A DNA stretch of 13,582 nt from JBGTHB01 sp041746415 (GTDB lineage: Bacteria > Pseudomonadota > Gammaproteobacteria > Coxiellales > Coxiellaceae): contig JBGTHB010000190.1 of assembly GCA_041746415.1 (NCBI GenBank), positions 1-13,582 on the forward strand, read 5' to 3'. The first letter of the stretch is position 1; every line of letters begins with the position of its first letter. The translations under genes and the position numbers were made by a program. Positions 1 through 6,611 of this stretch are shown here, one piece after another. The notes under the pieces are model-generated. The model made no database searches, had not been told where the DNA came from, and saw only the letters and a list, made by a program, of their open reading frames with translations.

Positions 1-60
1 GGCTGAAAGGCAGTAACATTTTAGGCAACCTCCAAGCGCTGGAACCCAGGAGAAAATAAA
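1..60 (+). promoter_or_regulatory. Partial 5' leader of rplK with Shine-Dalgarno
   Basis: This is the last part of the untranslated leader before rplK; whatever lies upstream (commonly nusG) is outside the window. A clear Shine-Dalgarno AGGAGA sits at 48-53, seven bases before the ATG. CTCC at 30-33 is complementary to the GGAG core at 49-52, and TCCA/TGGA (31-34 with 40-43) forms a small competing hairpin, so some occlusion of the ribosome-binding site is possible. In E. coli, L1 represses this operon by binding the rplK leader. The fragment is too short for me to recognise that site, and no promoter is visible. Confidence 0.4.
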
Positions 61-495
61 ATGGCAAAGAAAATCACGGGTTATATTCGCCTGCAAATTA
101 AAGCGGGTGAGGCAAATCCTTCACCACCAGTGGGCCCAGCTTTGGGTCAACATGGTGTGAATATCATGGAATTTTGTAAAGCGTTCAATGCAAAAACACA
201 AAGCATGGAAAAAGGTTTACCGACGCCAGTCGTTATTACCGTTTATTCAGATCGCAGCTTTACATTTATCACTAAAACACCGCCTGCGGCAGTTTTGATT
301 TTGAAAGCATTGAAACTAAAAAGTGGTAGTGGCAAACCCAATACTGAAAAAGTGGGCAAGATAACGCGCTCACAATTAGAAGACATTGCCAAATTAAAGC
401 AACCTGATTTGACGGCAGCTGATTTAGATGCAGCAGTGCGCACCATTGCTGGCACAGCACGCAGCATGGGTGTCGAAACAGAGGGGGCAAACTAA
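61..495 (+). CDS. rplK: 50S ribosomal protein L11
   Basis: L11 (144 residues; E. coli has 142) binds 23S rRNA helices 43/44 at the base of the L7/L12 stalk, in the GTPase-associated centre where EF-G, EF-Tu, release factors and RelA act. The start MAKKITGYIRLQIKAGEANP is diagnostic. It is followed by the proline-rich PSPPVGPALGQ segment (about residues 21-31), the thiostrepton-sensitive surface of the N-terminal domain. The rRNA-binding C-terminal domain ends in the conserved GTARSMG near residues 133-139. The ATG follows a strong Shine-Dalgarno. The stop TAA shares its last base with the rplA start (TAATG), which implies translational coupling and balanced L11:L1 output. I see nothing unusual in the protein. 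Confidence 0.99.
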   Translation: MAKKITGYIRLQIKAGEANPSPPVGPALGQHGVNIMEFCKAFNAKTQSMEKGLPTPVVITVYSDRSFTFITKTPPAAVLILKALKLKSGSGKPNTEKVGKITRSQLEDIAKLKQPDLTAADLDAAVRTIAGTARSMGVETEGAN

Positions 496-1190
496 TGGCA
501 ACAACTTCAAAACGTATTCGCGCTTACCAAGAAAAAGTCGCAAAACCCGCTTATTTGTTAGAAGAAGCTATGGGTCTTGTTAAGGAATGCGCGAGCGCAA
601 AATTTAATGAATCAGTAGACGTTGCGATTAGTCTTGGCGTGGATGCACGCAAGTCAGATCAAAACGTGCGTGGCGCAACTGTGTTGCCACATGGTACAGG
701 CCGTGATGTGCGCGTTGCTGTATTTGCTGAAGGAGCGAATGCGGATGCGGCAAAAAAAGCTGGCGCGGATATTGTAGGGTTTGACGATTTAGCTGAAAAA
801 GTCAAAGCGGGCGAAATTAATTTTGATGTTGTTATTGCTACACCAAACTCAATGAAAGTGGTGGGTAAACTCGGTACGATTTTAGGGCCAAAAGGTTTAA
901 TGCCTAATCCAAAAGTCGGTACAGTGACTGATGATGTGGCAACAGCTGTTAATAATGCCAAGCGTGGCCAAGTGCAATTTCGTACCGACAAAAACGGTAT
1001 CGTGCACGCCTCAATTGGTAAAGCAAATTTTGAAACTAATAAGCTTGTTGAAAATTTCAAAGCATTGCTAACAGATTTGAAAAAAGCCAAACCGGCCAGC
1101 TCGAAAGGTACGTTTATTAAAAAAGTGGTGTTATCGAGCACGATGGGTCCGGGCATTGGTATTGAACGTTCAAGCTTAGTAGATATATAA
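495..1190 (+). CDS. rplA: 50S ribosomal protein L1
   Basis: L1 (231 residues; E. coli 234) forms the mobile L1 stalk on 23S rRNA helices 76-78 and helps release deacylated tRNA from the E site. In E. coli it is also the translational repressor of its own rplKA mRNA. The N-terminal region carries ARKSDQNVRGATVLPHGTGR, and the family signature VVGKLGTILGPKGLMPNPKV occupies about residues 122-141. The C-terminus (KKVVLSSTMGPGIGI) is also canonical. The ATG overlaps the rplK stop by one base. A G-rich Shine-Dalgarno (GAGGGGG, 481-487) lies inside the end of rplK, seven bases before the start. A 169-base regulatory spacer to rplJ follows. Confidence 0.99.
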   Translation: MATTSKRIRAYQEKVAKPAYLLEEAMGLVKECASAKFNESVDVAISLGVDARKSDQNVRGATVLPHGTGRDVRVAVFAEGANADAAKKAGADIVGFDDLAEKVKAGEINFDVVIATPNSMKVVGKLGTILGPKGLMPNPKVGTVTDDVATAVNNAKRGQVQFRTDKNGIVHASIGKANFETNKLVENFKALLTDLKKAKPASSKGTFIKKVVLSSTMGPGIGIERSSLVDI

Positions 1191-1240
1191 AAAAGAATTT
1201 CGCGTTAGGTGGCAACAATTGTTGTTGCTGCTTGAACGTC

Positions 1241-1334
1241 GAAGACCGTAAGTGTGAAAACTTAATTGCTGGATTTTCCAGCAGCTTACGCAGGCGGTGC
1301 GAAGAGTGGTTGTTTTAATTGCCACTCTTTCACC
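1241..1334 (+). promoter_or_regulatory. Ribosomal protein L10 leader (rplJL autoregulatory RNA)
   Basis: In many gammaproteobacteria the rplJ mRNA leader folds into a kinked stem that binds the L10-(L7/L12)4 complex and represses rplJL translation. Here CGTAAG (1247-1252) pairs perfectly with CTTACG (1285-1290). An inner hairpin GCTGG-ATTTT-CCAGC (1268-1282) and an unpaired AACTTAAT stretch (1259-1266) lie between, and flanking AC/GT pairs (1245-1246 with 1297-1298) close around a purine-rich bulge. The run AAGACCG...AACTTAAT...GGCGGTG matches my memory of the E. coli L10 leader. A second hairpin follows: AAGAGTGG (1302-1309) with CCACTCTT (1322-1329), extendable by GGTG/CACC (1296-1299 with 1331-1334). 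Upstream, GCAACAA/TTGTTGC (1212-1228) can form a small hairpin. L10 binding is inferred from homology and position. Confidence 0.72.
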
Positions 1335-1359
1335 AAAGTAAGAACCTTGGAGAAAGACA

Positions 1360-1884
1360 GTGGCATTAAACTTAGAACAAAAAAAAGCGATGGTCGCTGA
1401 GCTGTCTGATATTGCTGGTAAAGCATTATCGGCTGTTGCAGCAGATTATCGTGGCTTAACTGTCTCTGAGATGACGCAATTGCGCAAAACAGCACGCGAA
1501 AATGGTGTGTGGTTACGAGTTTATCGTAATACGTTAGCGCGACGCGCGTTGTCTGAGACAGAGTTTGCTTGTCTCCAGGATACACTTGTCGGTCCAATTG
1601 TGTTGTTTTTTGCACAAGAGGAACCGGGCGCAGCGGCTCGTTTGTTACGTGACTTCTTAAAAGATGGACACGACAAACTAGAGGTCAAAGCACTTGTGGT
1701 AGATGGAAAACTGTTGAGCGCGGATCAATTGAAAGCCGTTGCCAGCTTGCCATCTAAACAAGAAGCATTGGCCATGTTGTGTGCCGTTCTACAAGCACCA
1801 GTGGTGAAATTTGTTCGCACACTGAACGAACCTGTTGCGCAAGTTGTGCGTGTTATGGGTCAAGTGCATGAGAAAAAACAGTAA
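1360..1884 (+). CDS. rplJ: 50S ribosomal protein L10
   Basis: L10 (174 residues; E. coli 165) anchors the L7/L12 stalk: its N-terminal domain binds 23S rRNA beside L11 and its C-terminal helix carries the L7/L12 dimers. The start is GTG (decoded MALNLEQKKAMVAELSDIA), seven bases after the GGAG Shine-Dalgarno at 1349-1352, and the N-terminus aligns with E. coli MALNLQDKQAIVAE. Family motifs include RVYRNTLARRAL near residues 53-64, VGPIVLFFAQEEPGAAARLL, and the stalk helix ending KFVRTLNEPVAQVVRVMG. The leader upstream is an L10-type autoregulatory element, so L10 probably controls its own synthesis and that of rplL. rplL begins 33 bases downstream in the same transcript. Confidence 0.99.
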   Translation: MALNLEQKKAMVAELSDIAGKALSAVAADYRGLTVSEMTQLRKTARENGVWLRVYRNTLARRALSETEFACLQDTLVGPIVLFFAQEEPGAAARLLRDFLKDGHDKLEVKALVVDGKLLSADQLKAVASLPSKQEALAMLCAVLQAPVVKFVRTLNEPVAQVVRVMGQVHEKKQ

Positions 1885-1917
1885 GTGTATTGCTAATTAA
1901 CTTTTTGGAGTAAAAAA

Positions 1918-2298
1918 ATGGCAGAAGTAACTAAAGATCAGATCTTAGAAGCAGTGGCAAACATGAGTGTAATGGATGTTTGCGACCTCGTTAAAATGAT
2001 GGAAGAAAAATTCGGTGTTTCCGCACAAGCTGCAGTAGCAGTTGCGGGTCCTGCTGCAGGCGCAGGCGCAGCAGCAGTGGAAGAACAAACTGAGTTTGAC
2101 GTGGTATTAGTAGAAGCGGGTGCAAACAAAATCAACGTGATCAAAGCCGTACGCGCGATCACTAGTCTTGGCTTAAAAGAAGCAAAAGACATGGTTGAGT
2201 CAGCTCCAGCAACTGTGAAAGAAGCTGCAAGCAAAGATGATGCAGCGAAATTCAAAAAACAATTAGAAGAAGCTGGCGCTAAAGTGGATCTTAAATAA
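1918..2298 (+). CDS. rplL: 50S ribosomal protein L7/L12
   Basis: L7/L12 (126 residues; E. coli 121) is the multicopy acidic stalk protein that recruits translational GTPases and stimulates their GTP hydrolysis. The N-terminal dimerisation domain (about residues 1-34) is followed by an alanine/glycine-rich hinge (about residues 36-54, containing GPAAGAGAAA). The globular C-terminal domain contains KINVIKAVRAITSLGLKEAK, the helical face that contacts EF-G and EF-Tu. The ATG follows TTTTTGGAG (GGAG at 1907-1910) by seven bases. The strong ribosome-binding site suits the excess of L7/L12 over other ribosomal proteins. A terminator-like hairpin lies 23 bases after the stop codon and separates this gene from rpoB. 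Confidence 0.99.
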   Translation: MAEVTKDQILEAVANMSVMDVCDLVKMMEEKFGVSAQAAVAVAGPAAGAGAAAVEEQTEFDVVLVEAGANKINVIKAVRAITSLGLKEAKDMVESAPATVKEAASKDDAAKFKKQLEEAGAKVDLK

Positions 2299-2321
2299 GT
2301 CAGTTGAGTTTTAACTGTAGT

Positions 2322-2360
2322 TCACCAGCGGGAATTGGTCTCGCTGGTGATTTTGTTATT
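2322..2360 (+). terminator. rplL-rpoB attenuator (partial intrinsic terminator)
   Basis: TCACCAGCG (2322-2330) pairs perfectly with CGCTGGTGA (2342-2350). The stem continues inward by one G-U and two Watson-Crick pairs, giving 12 base pairs around a five-base loop, and is followed directly by TTTTGTTATT. This is the form of a Rho-independent terminator. It occupies the position of the E. coli rplL-rpoB attenuator, which lets only a fraction of transcripts continue so that polymerase subunits are made at lower levels than ribosomal proteins. Because I see no convincing promoter between here and rpoB, partial read-through is the likely mode. The termination efficiency is not known from sequence. 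Confidence 0.8.
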
Positions 2361-2361
2361 A

Positions 2362-2373
2362 GGGCAATTGCCC
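2362..2373. repeat. Perfect 12-bp palindrome GGGCAATTGCCC
   Basis: GGGCAATTGCCC is a perfect palindrome starting 12 bases after the attenuator stem and just past its U-rich tail. As RNA it could form a four-pair stem with an AAUU loop. As DNA it could be a protein site. A second perfect palindrome, GTTGCGCAAC, lies at 2444-2453 and can also join a short hairpin with GTTGTGT (2458-2464) just before the rpoB ribosome-binding site. The E. coli counterpart of this spacer contains an RNase III processing site, but I cannot tell whether either element here serves that role. Confidence 0.35.
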
Positions 2374-2494
2374 ATTGGCAGGAATTATCGCTGTTAGAGT
2401 GAAATTCCAAAAAAATGCAAACTGGATTGGCACGATAAAACGAGTTGCGCAACAAATGTTGTGTCAGACCAGGAAAAGTAATGAGGTGTAGTGC

Positions 2495-5400
2495 ATGAAT
2501 GTCGCTCAGGTATCACTTGCTGAAAAAATGTTACCCCGTTTAAATTTAGGTAAAGGTCGTCGTGAAGTATTGGCGACACCGCCCTTACTTGAAATACAGG
2601 TAAACTCTTATCGTGGTTTTTTGCAGCAAGGCGTCCCGTTGGATCAGCTCAAAGATGCGGGTTTACATGGCGCACTAAAATCAATTTTTCCAATCAAAAG
2701 TTATGCTGGTGATGCAGAACTTGAATACGTTAGCTATAACCTAGGCACACCCGTATTTAATGTCCAAGAATGCCGTTTGCGCGGTTTAACTTATTCTGCC
2801 GCATTAAAAGTTAAAATGCGTTTAATTTTGCGCGACAAAGAAGCGAGCGGTGATCCAAAACCCGTTAAAGATATAAAAGAACAAGAAGTTTATATGGGCG
2901 AAATCCCATTGATGACTGAAACGGGAAGTTTAATAATTAATGGTACTGAACGAGTGGTGGTTTCTCAGTTGCACCGTTCGCCCGGTGTGTTTTTTGAACA
3001 TGATAAAGGTAAGACGCACTCATCTGGAAAACTCTTGTATTCCGCGCGTATTATTCCTTACCGTGGATCCTGGTTGGATTTTGAGTTTGATCCTAAAGAT
3101 ATTTTATATGTTCGTATTGATCGTCGTCGTAAATTACCCGCTACGATTATTTTGCGTGCGTTGGGTTACGATGCGGAACAAATTTTAGAAATGTTCTATC
3201 AAGTCAACGATCTAAAATTAACATTAGATGGGGCTGTTTTAAAATTAATTCCACAGCGTTTACGTGGTGAGTTAGCCGTTACCGATATTAAAGATAAAAA
3301 AGGCGGCATTATTGTTGAAGCGAATCGTCGTATTTCAGCGCGTCATATTCGTCAGATTGAAAGTGCTGGCATTACTGAATTAACTGTTCCAGATGAATAC
3401 TTGGTTGGTAAAAGCATCGCGCGTACCATCATTGATAAAGAAACAGGTGAAGTGATTGCTGAGGCAAACCAAGAAATTTCAGCAGATTTATTAGACGTGT
3501 TACGCAAAGCAAAAATTACCGATTTGCAAACGCTTTACATCAACGAAATTGAATGTGGTCCTTATATTTCTGATACGTTGCGTTTGGACTCTTCATCTAA
3601 CCAATTAGAAGCACTGGTTGAGATCTATCGCATTATGCGTCCTGGTGAACCACCAACAAAAGAATCCGCAGAAGGTTTATTTGAAAATTTATTTTTCTCA
3701 TCTGACCGCTACGATCTTTCTGCTGTTGGACGTATGAAATTTAATTTACGTGTGGGCCGCAAAGAAGAAACAGGCGCAAGCATTTTAACTAAAGACGATA
3801 TTGTTGCCGTAATTAAAGAATTGGTAAATATTCGTGATGGTAAAGGCGATGTGGATGATATCGATCACTTAGGCAATCGTCGCGTGCGTAGCGTGGGCGA
3901 AATGGCTGAAAACCAATTTCGTGTTGGTTTAGTGCGTGTTGAACGTGCAGTACGTGATCGTTTAAGCGTGGCTGATTCTGAAGGTTTAATGCCCCAAGAT
4001 TTAGTGAATGCTAAACCGGTGGCTGCCGCAATCAAAGAATTTTTTGGTTCAAGTCAGTTGTCACAGTTTATGGATCAAAATAATCCGCTTTCTGAAGTAA
4101 CGCACAAACGTCGTGTTTCAGCATTAGGACCTGGTGGCTTAACACGTGAACGTGCTGGCTTTGAAGTACGTGACGTGCATCCAACTCATTATGGTCGTGT
4201 GTGTCCTATCGAAACACCAGAAGGTCCAAACATTGGATTAATTAACTCATTAGCGGTTTATGCGCGCACCAACGAGTACGGTTTTTTAGAAACACCGTAT
4301 CAAAAAGTGGTGGATGGCAAATTAACTAATGACATTGATTATCTTTCAGCAATTGAAGAAGGCCAATATTATATTGCACAGGCGAATACGATTGTTGATA
4401 AAGACGGTCGTTTAGCGGATGGTTTAGTTTCTTGTCGTCATAAAGGTGAGTCGACATTAACCACAGCAGATAAAGTATCGTATATGGACGTGTCACCACG
4501 TCAGATCGTTTCCGTAGCGGCATCATTGATTCCATTTTTGGAACACGATGACGCTAACCGTGCCTTGATGGGTTCAAACATGCAACGCCAAGCGGTGCCA
4601 ACCATCCGTCCAGAAAAACCATTAGTGGGTACAGGCATGGAGCGTTTGGTTGCCTCCGATTCAGGGGTAACGGTTGTGGCCAAGCGTGGTGGCGTGATTG
4701 ATTCGGTTGACGCATCCCGTATTGTGGTGCGCGCAAACCAAGCTGAAGTGGGCGAAGACGATGACATCGGTGTGGATATTTATAATTTAACTAAGTTTAC
4801 ACGCTCCAATCACAACACCTGCGTTAACCAACGTCCAATCGTTGAAGTGGGCGATAAAGTCAGTGCGGGTGACGTACTGGCGGATGGTCCGTCTACAGAT
4901 TTAGGGGAGTTGGCATTAGGACAAAACTTGTTAGTGGCGTTCATGCCGTGGAATGGCTACAACTTCGAGGACTCGATTTTAATTTCCGAGCGCCTGGTAG
5001 AAGAAGATCGTTTTACTACCATTCACATTCAAGAATTAACGTGTATTGCGCGTGATACTAAATTGGGTTCGGAAGAAATTACAGCCGATATTCCAAATGT
5101 TGGCGAAAGCGCATTATCGAAACTGGATGACACTGGCATTGTGCACATTGGTGCTGAAGTGGGTCCGGGTGATATTTTGGTAGGTAAAGTAACGCCAAAA
5201 GGTGAAACGCAATTAACACCTGAAGAAAAATTATTACGCGCTATCTTTGGTGAAAAAGCGTCTGATGTAAAAGATACGTCATTGCGCACTTCGCCTGGTA
5301 CCAGTGGTACGGTTATTGACGTACGTGTTTACACCCGTGAAGGCGTTAAAAAAGATAAGCGTGCGCTATCAATTGAAGATACGCAAATCGAACGCATTAC

Positions 5401-6592
5401 TAAAGATTTAAATGACGAGATGCGTATTCGTGAAGAAGCGATGTTTGAAAACTTAAGTCGTTTGTTGACGGGACAAGTTATTGATGGTGGCCCGGGCAGT
5501 TTGAAAAAAGGGGATACTTTATCCGCTCAAATGTTGCAGATATTGCCGCATGAAAAATGGTTTGAGATTCGTTTACGTGATGACGTCACCACTAAACGTT
5601 TAGAGGCGGCTCACGATCATTACAAAGAATTGGAAGAAGAGCGTGTTGCTAAGTTAAAAACAGAGCGTCAAAAACTGACGCAAGGTGATGATTTGGCGCC
5701 GGGCGTAATTAAAATCGTAAAAGTATACTTGGCGGTTAAACGTCGTATTCAACCTGGCGATAAAATGGCGGGACGTCATGGTAACAAAGGTGTTATTTCC
5801 ATGATTGTGCCAGTAGAGGACATGCCTTATCTTGCAGATGGAACACCAGTTGATATCGTGCTAAATCCATTAGGCGTACCTTCACGTATGAACATCGGAC
5901 AAGTGCTGGAAACACACTTGGGTTGGGCGGCTAAAGGGTTAGGCCGACAAATTGGCGATTTATATCAAAAATCAAAAGACATCAAAGAATTGCGTAAAGC
6001 ACTTAAGTCAGTTTATGAATTAAGTCCAACTCAAAAATTCGATATAGATGTTCTGAGTGATAAAGAAATTCTTACGTTATCGAAAAATATTCAGCATGGT
6101 GTGCCAACGGCATCACCTGTATTCGATGGCGCGAGCGAAACCATTGTCAAAAAAATGTTAGCCCAAGCTGGGTTGCCTGAATCAGGACAAACTATGTTGC
6201 GCGATGGCCGAACTGGTAATGAATTTGATCGACCGATAACAGTGGGCTACATGTACATGCTGAAGCTAAACCATTTAGTGGATGACAAAATGCATGCGCG
6301 TTCCACTGGTTCGTACAGTTTGGTTACACAACAACCGTTAGGTGGTAAAGCGCAATTTGGTGGTCAGCGTTTTGGAGAAATGGAAGTGTGGGCACTAGAA
6401 GCATATGGTGCCGCTTATACCTTACAGGAAATGTTGACGGTGAAATCAGATGACGTAAATGGTCGTACTCGCATGTATAAAAACATTGTCGATGGTGATC
6501 ATCGCATGGATGCAGGAATGCCGGAATCCTTTAACGTGTTAGTTAAAGAGATTCGCTCATTGGCTATCGATATTAGTTTAGAAAACGAATAA
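2495..6592 (+). CDS. rpoB: DNA-directed RNA polymerase subunit beta
   Basis: The beta subunit (1365 residues; E. coli 1342) forms one pincer of RNA polymerase and much of the catalytic centre and rifampicin pocket. The rifampicin region GSSQLSQFMDQNNPLSE starts at residue 518. D527, S533, H537, R540 and S542 match E. coli D516, S522, H526, R529 and S531, so the pocket looks wild type. ETPEGPNIGL follows. The catalytic-region lysines in DKMAGRHGNKG are K1090 and K1098 (E. coli K1065 and K1073). The C-terminus EMEVWALEAYGAAYTLQEML is canonical. The extra length lies near the N-terminus and in the beta insertion around GGPGSLKKGDTL, which I remember as typical of non-enteric gammaproteobacteria. 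The start is supported by GAGGTG (2483-2488). Expression is probably mainly read-through past the attenuator. Confidence 0.99.
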   Translation: MNVAQVSLAEKMLPRLNLGKGRREVLATPPLLEIQVNSYRGFLQQGVPLDQLKDAGLHGALKSIFPIKSYAGDAELEYVSYNLGTPVFNVQECRLRGLTYSAALKVKMRLILRDKEASGDPKPVKDIKEQEVYMGEIPLMTETGSLIINGTERVVVSQLHRSPGVFFEHDKGKTHSSGKLLYSARIIPYRGSWLDFEFDPKDILYVRIDRRRKLPATIILRALGYDAEQILEMFYQVNDLKLTLDGAVLKLIPQRLRGELAVTDIKDKKGGIIVEANRRISARHIRQIESAGITELTVPDEYLVGKSIARTIIDKETGEVIAEANQEISADLLDVLRKAKITDLQTLYINEIECGPYISDTLRLDSSSNQLEALVEIYRIMRPGEPPTKESAEGLFENLFFSSDRYDLSAVGRMKFNLRVGRKEETGASILTKDDIVAVIKELVNIRDGKGDVDDIDHLGNRRVRSVGEMAENQFRVGLVRVERAVRDRLSVADSEGLMPQDLVNAKPVAAAIKEFFGSSQLSQFMDQNNPLSEVTHKRRVSALGPGGLTRERAGFEVRDVHPTHYGRVCPIETPEGPNIGLINSLAVYARTNEYGFLETPYQKVVDGKLTNDIDYLSAIEEGQYYIAQANTIVDKDGRLADGLVSCRHKGESTLTTADKVSYMDVSPRQIVSVAASLIPFLEHDDANRALMGSNMQRQAVPTIRPEKPLVGTGMERLVASDSGVTVVAKRGGVIDSVDASRIVVRANQAEVGEDDDIGVDIYNLTKFTRSNHNTCVNQRPIVEVGDKVSAGDVLADGPSTDLGELALGQNLLVAFMPWNGYNFEDSILISERLVEEDRFTTIHIQELTCIARDTKLGSEEITADIPNVGESALSKLDDTGIVHIGAEVGPGDILVGKVTPKGETQLTPEEKLLRAIFGEKASDVKDTSLRTSPGTSGTVIDVRVYTREGVKKDKRALSIEDTQIERITKDLNDEMRIREEAMFENLSRLLTGQVIDGGPGSLKKGDTLSAQMLQILPHEKWFEIRLRDDVTTKRLEAAHDHYKELEEERVAKLKTERQKLTQGDDLAPGVIKIVKVYLAVKRRIQPGDKMAGRHGNKGVISMIVPVEDMPYLADGTPVDIVLNPLGVPSRMNIGQVLETHLGWAAKGLGRQIGDLYQKSKDIKELRKALKSVYELSPTQKFDIDVLSDKEILTLSKNIQHGVPTASPVFDGASETIVKKMLAQAGLPESGQTMLRDGRTGNEFDRPITVGYMYMLKLNHLVDDKMHARSTGSYSLVTQQPLGGKAQFGGQRFGEMEVWALEAYGAAYTLQEMLTVKSDDVNGRTRMYKNIVDGDHRMDAGMPESFNVLVKEIRSLAIDISLENE

Positions 6593-6597
6593 AAGCT

Positions 6598-6611
6598 GGA
6601 GAACAAATTTG
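6598..6611 (+). promoter_or_regulatory. rpoC ribosome-binding site and TTG start
   Basis: GGAGAA (6598-6603) lies six bases after the rpoB stop codon, and its GGAG core is seven bases before TTG at 6609-6611, which is in frame with rpoC. This is the only good Shine-Dalgarno in the junction. The conserved rpoC N-terminus starts at ATG 6657 (or the adjacent ATG 6654), with only GTGG and no proper Shine-Dalgarno upstream. The ribosome-binding site therefore favours the TTG, while homology places the first conserved residue 16 codons downstream. Confidence 0.6.

Noticed and set aside
659..1156. Long minus-strand reading frame opposite rplA, and similar antisense frames opposite rpoC (7148-7615) and fusA (12624-13016).
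   Set aside because: They lie wholly opposite strongly conserved genes, have no recognisable protein features, and show no convincing ribosome-binding site; they arise from codon bias of the real genes.
1302..1334. Hairpin AAGAGTGG/CCACTCTT as an intrinsic terminator before rplJ.
   Set aside because: Only three Ts follow before CACC, the loop is 12 bases, and the location fits a leader structure better.
2369..2397. Sigma70 promoter for rpoB using TTGCCC (2369-2374) and TGTTAG (2392-2397).
   Set aside because: Only 4 of 6 and 3 of 6 matches to consensus, with the key last T of the -10 missing; other TTGGCA boxes in the spacer have no -10 at 16-18 bases.
2428..2448. Sigma54-like promoter: TGGCACG followed by TTGC upstream of rpoB.
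   Set aside because: Ten bases separate TGGCACG from TTGC, where sigma54 promoters need about four, so the -24/-12 geometry fails.
4046..4120. Possible rifampicin resistance in rpoB.
   Set aside because: All main resistance positions (E. coli D516, S522, H526, R529, S531) carry the wild-type residue.
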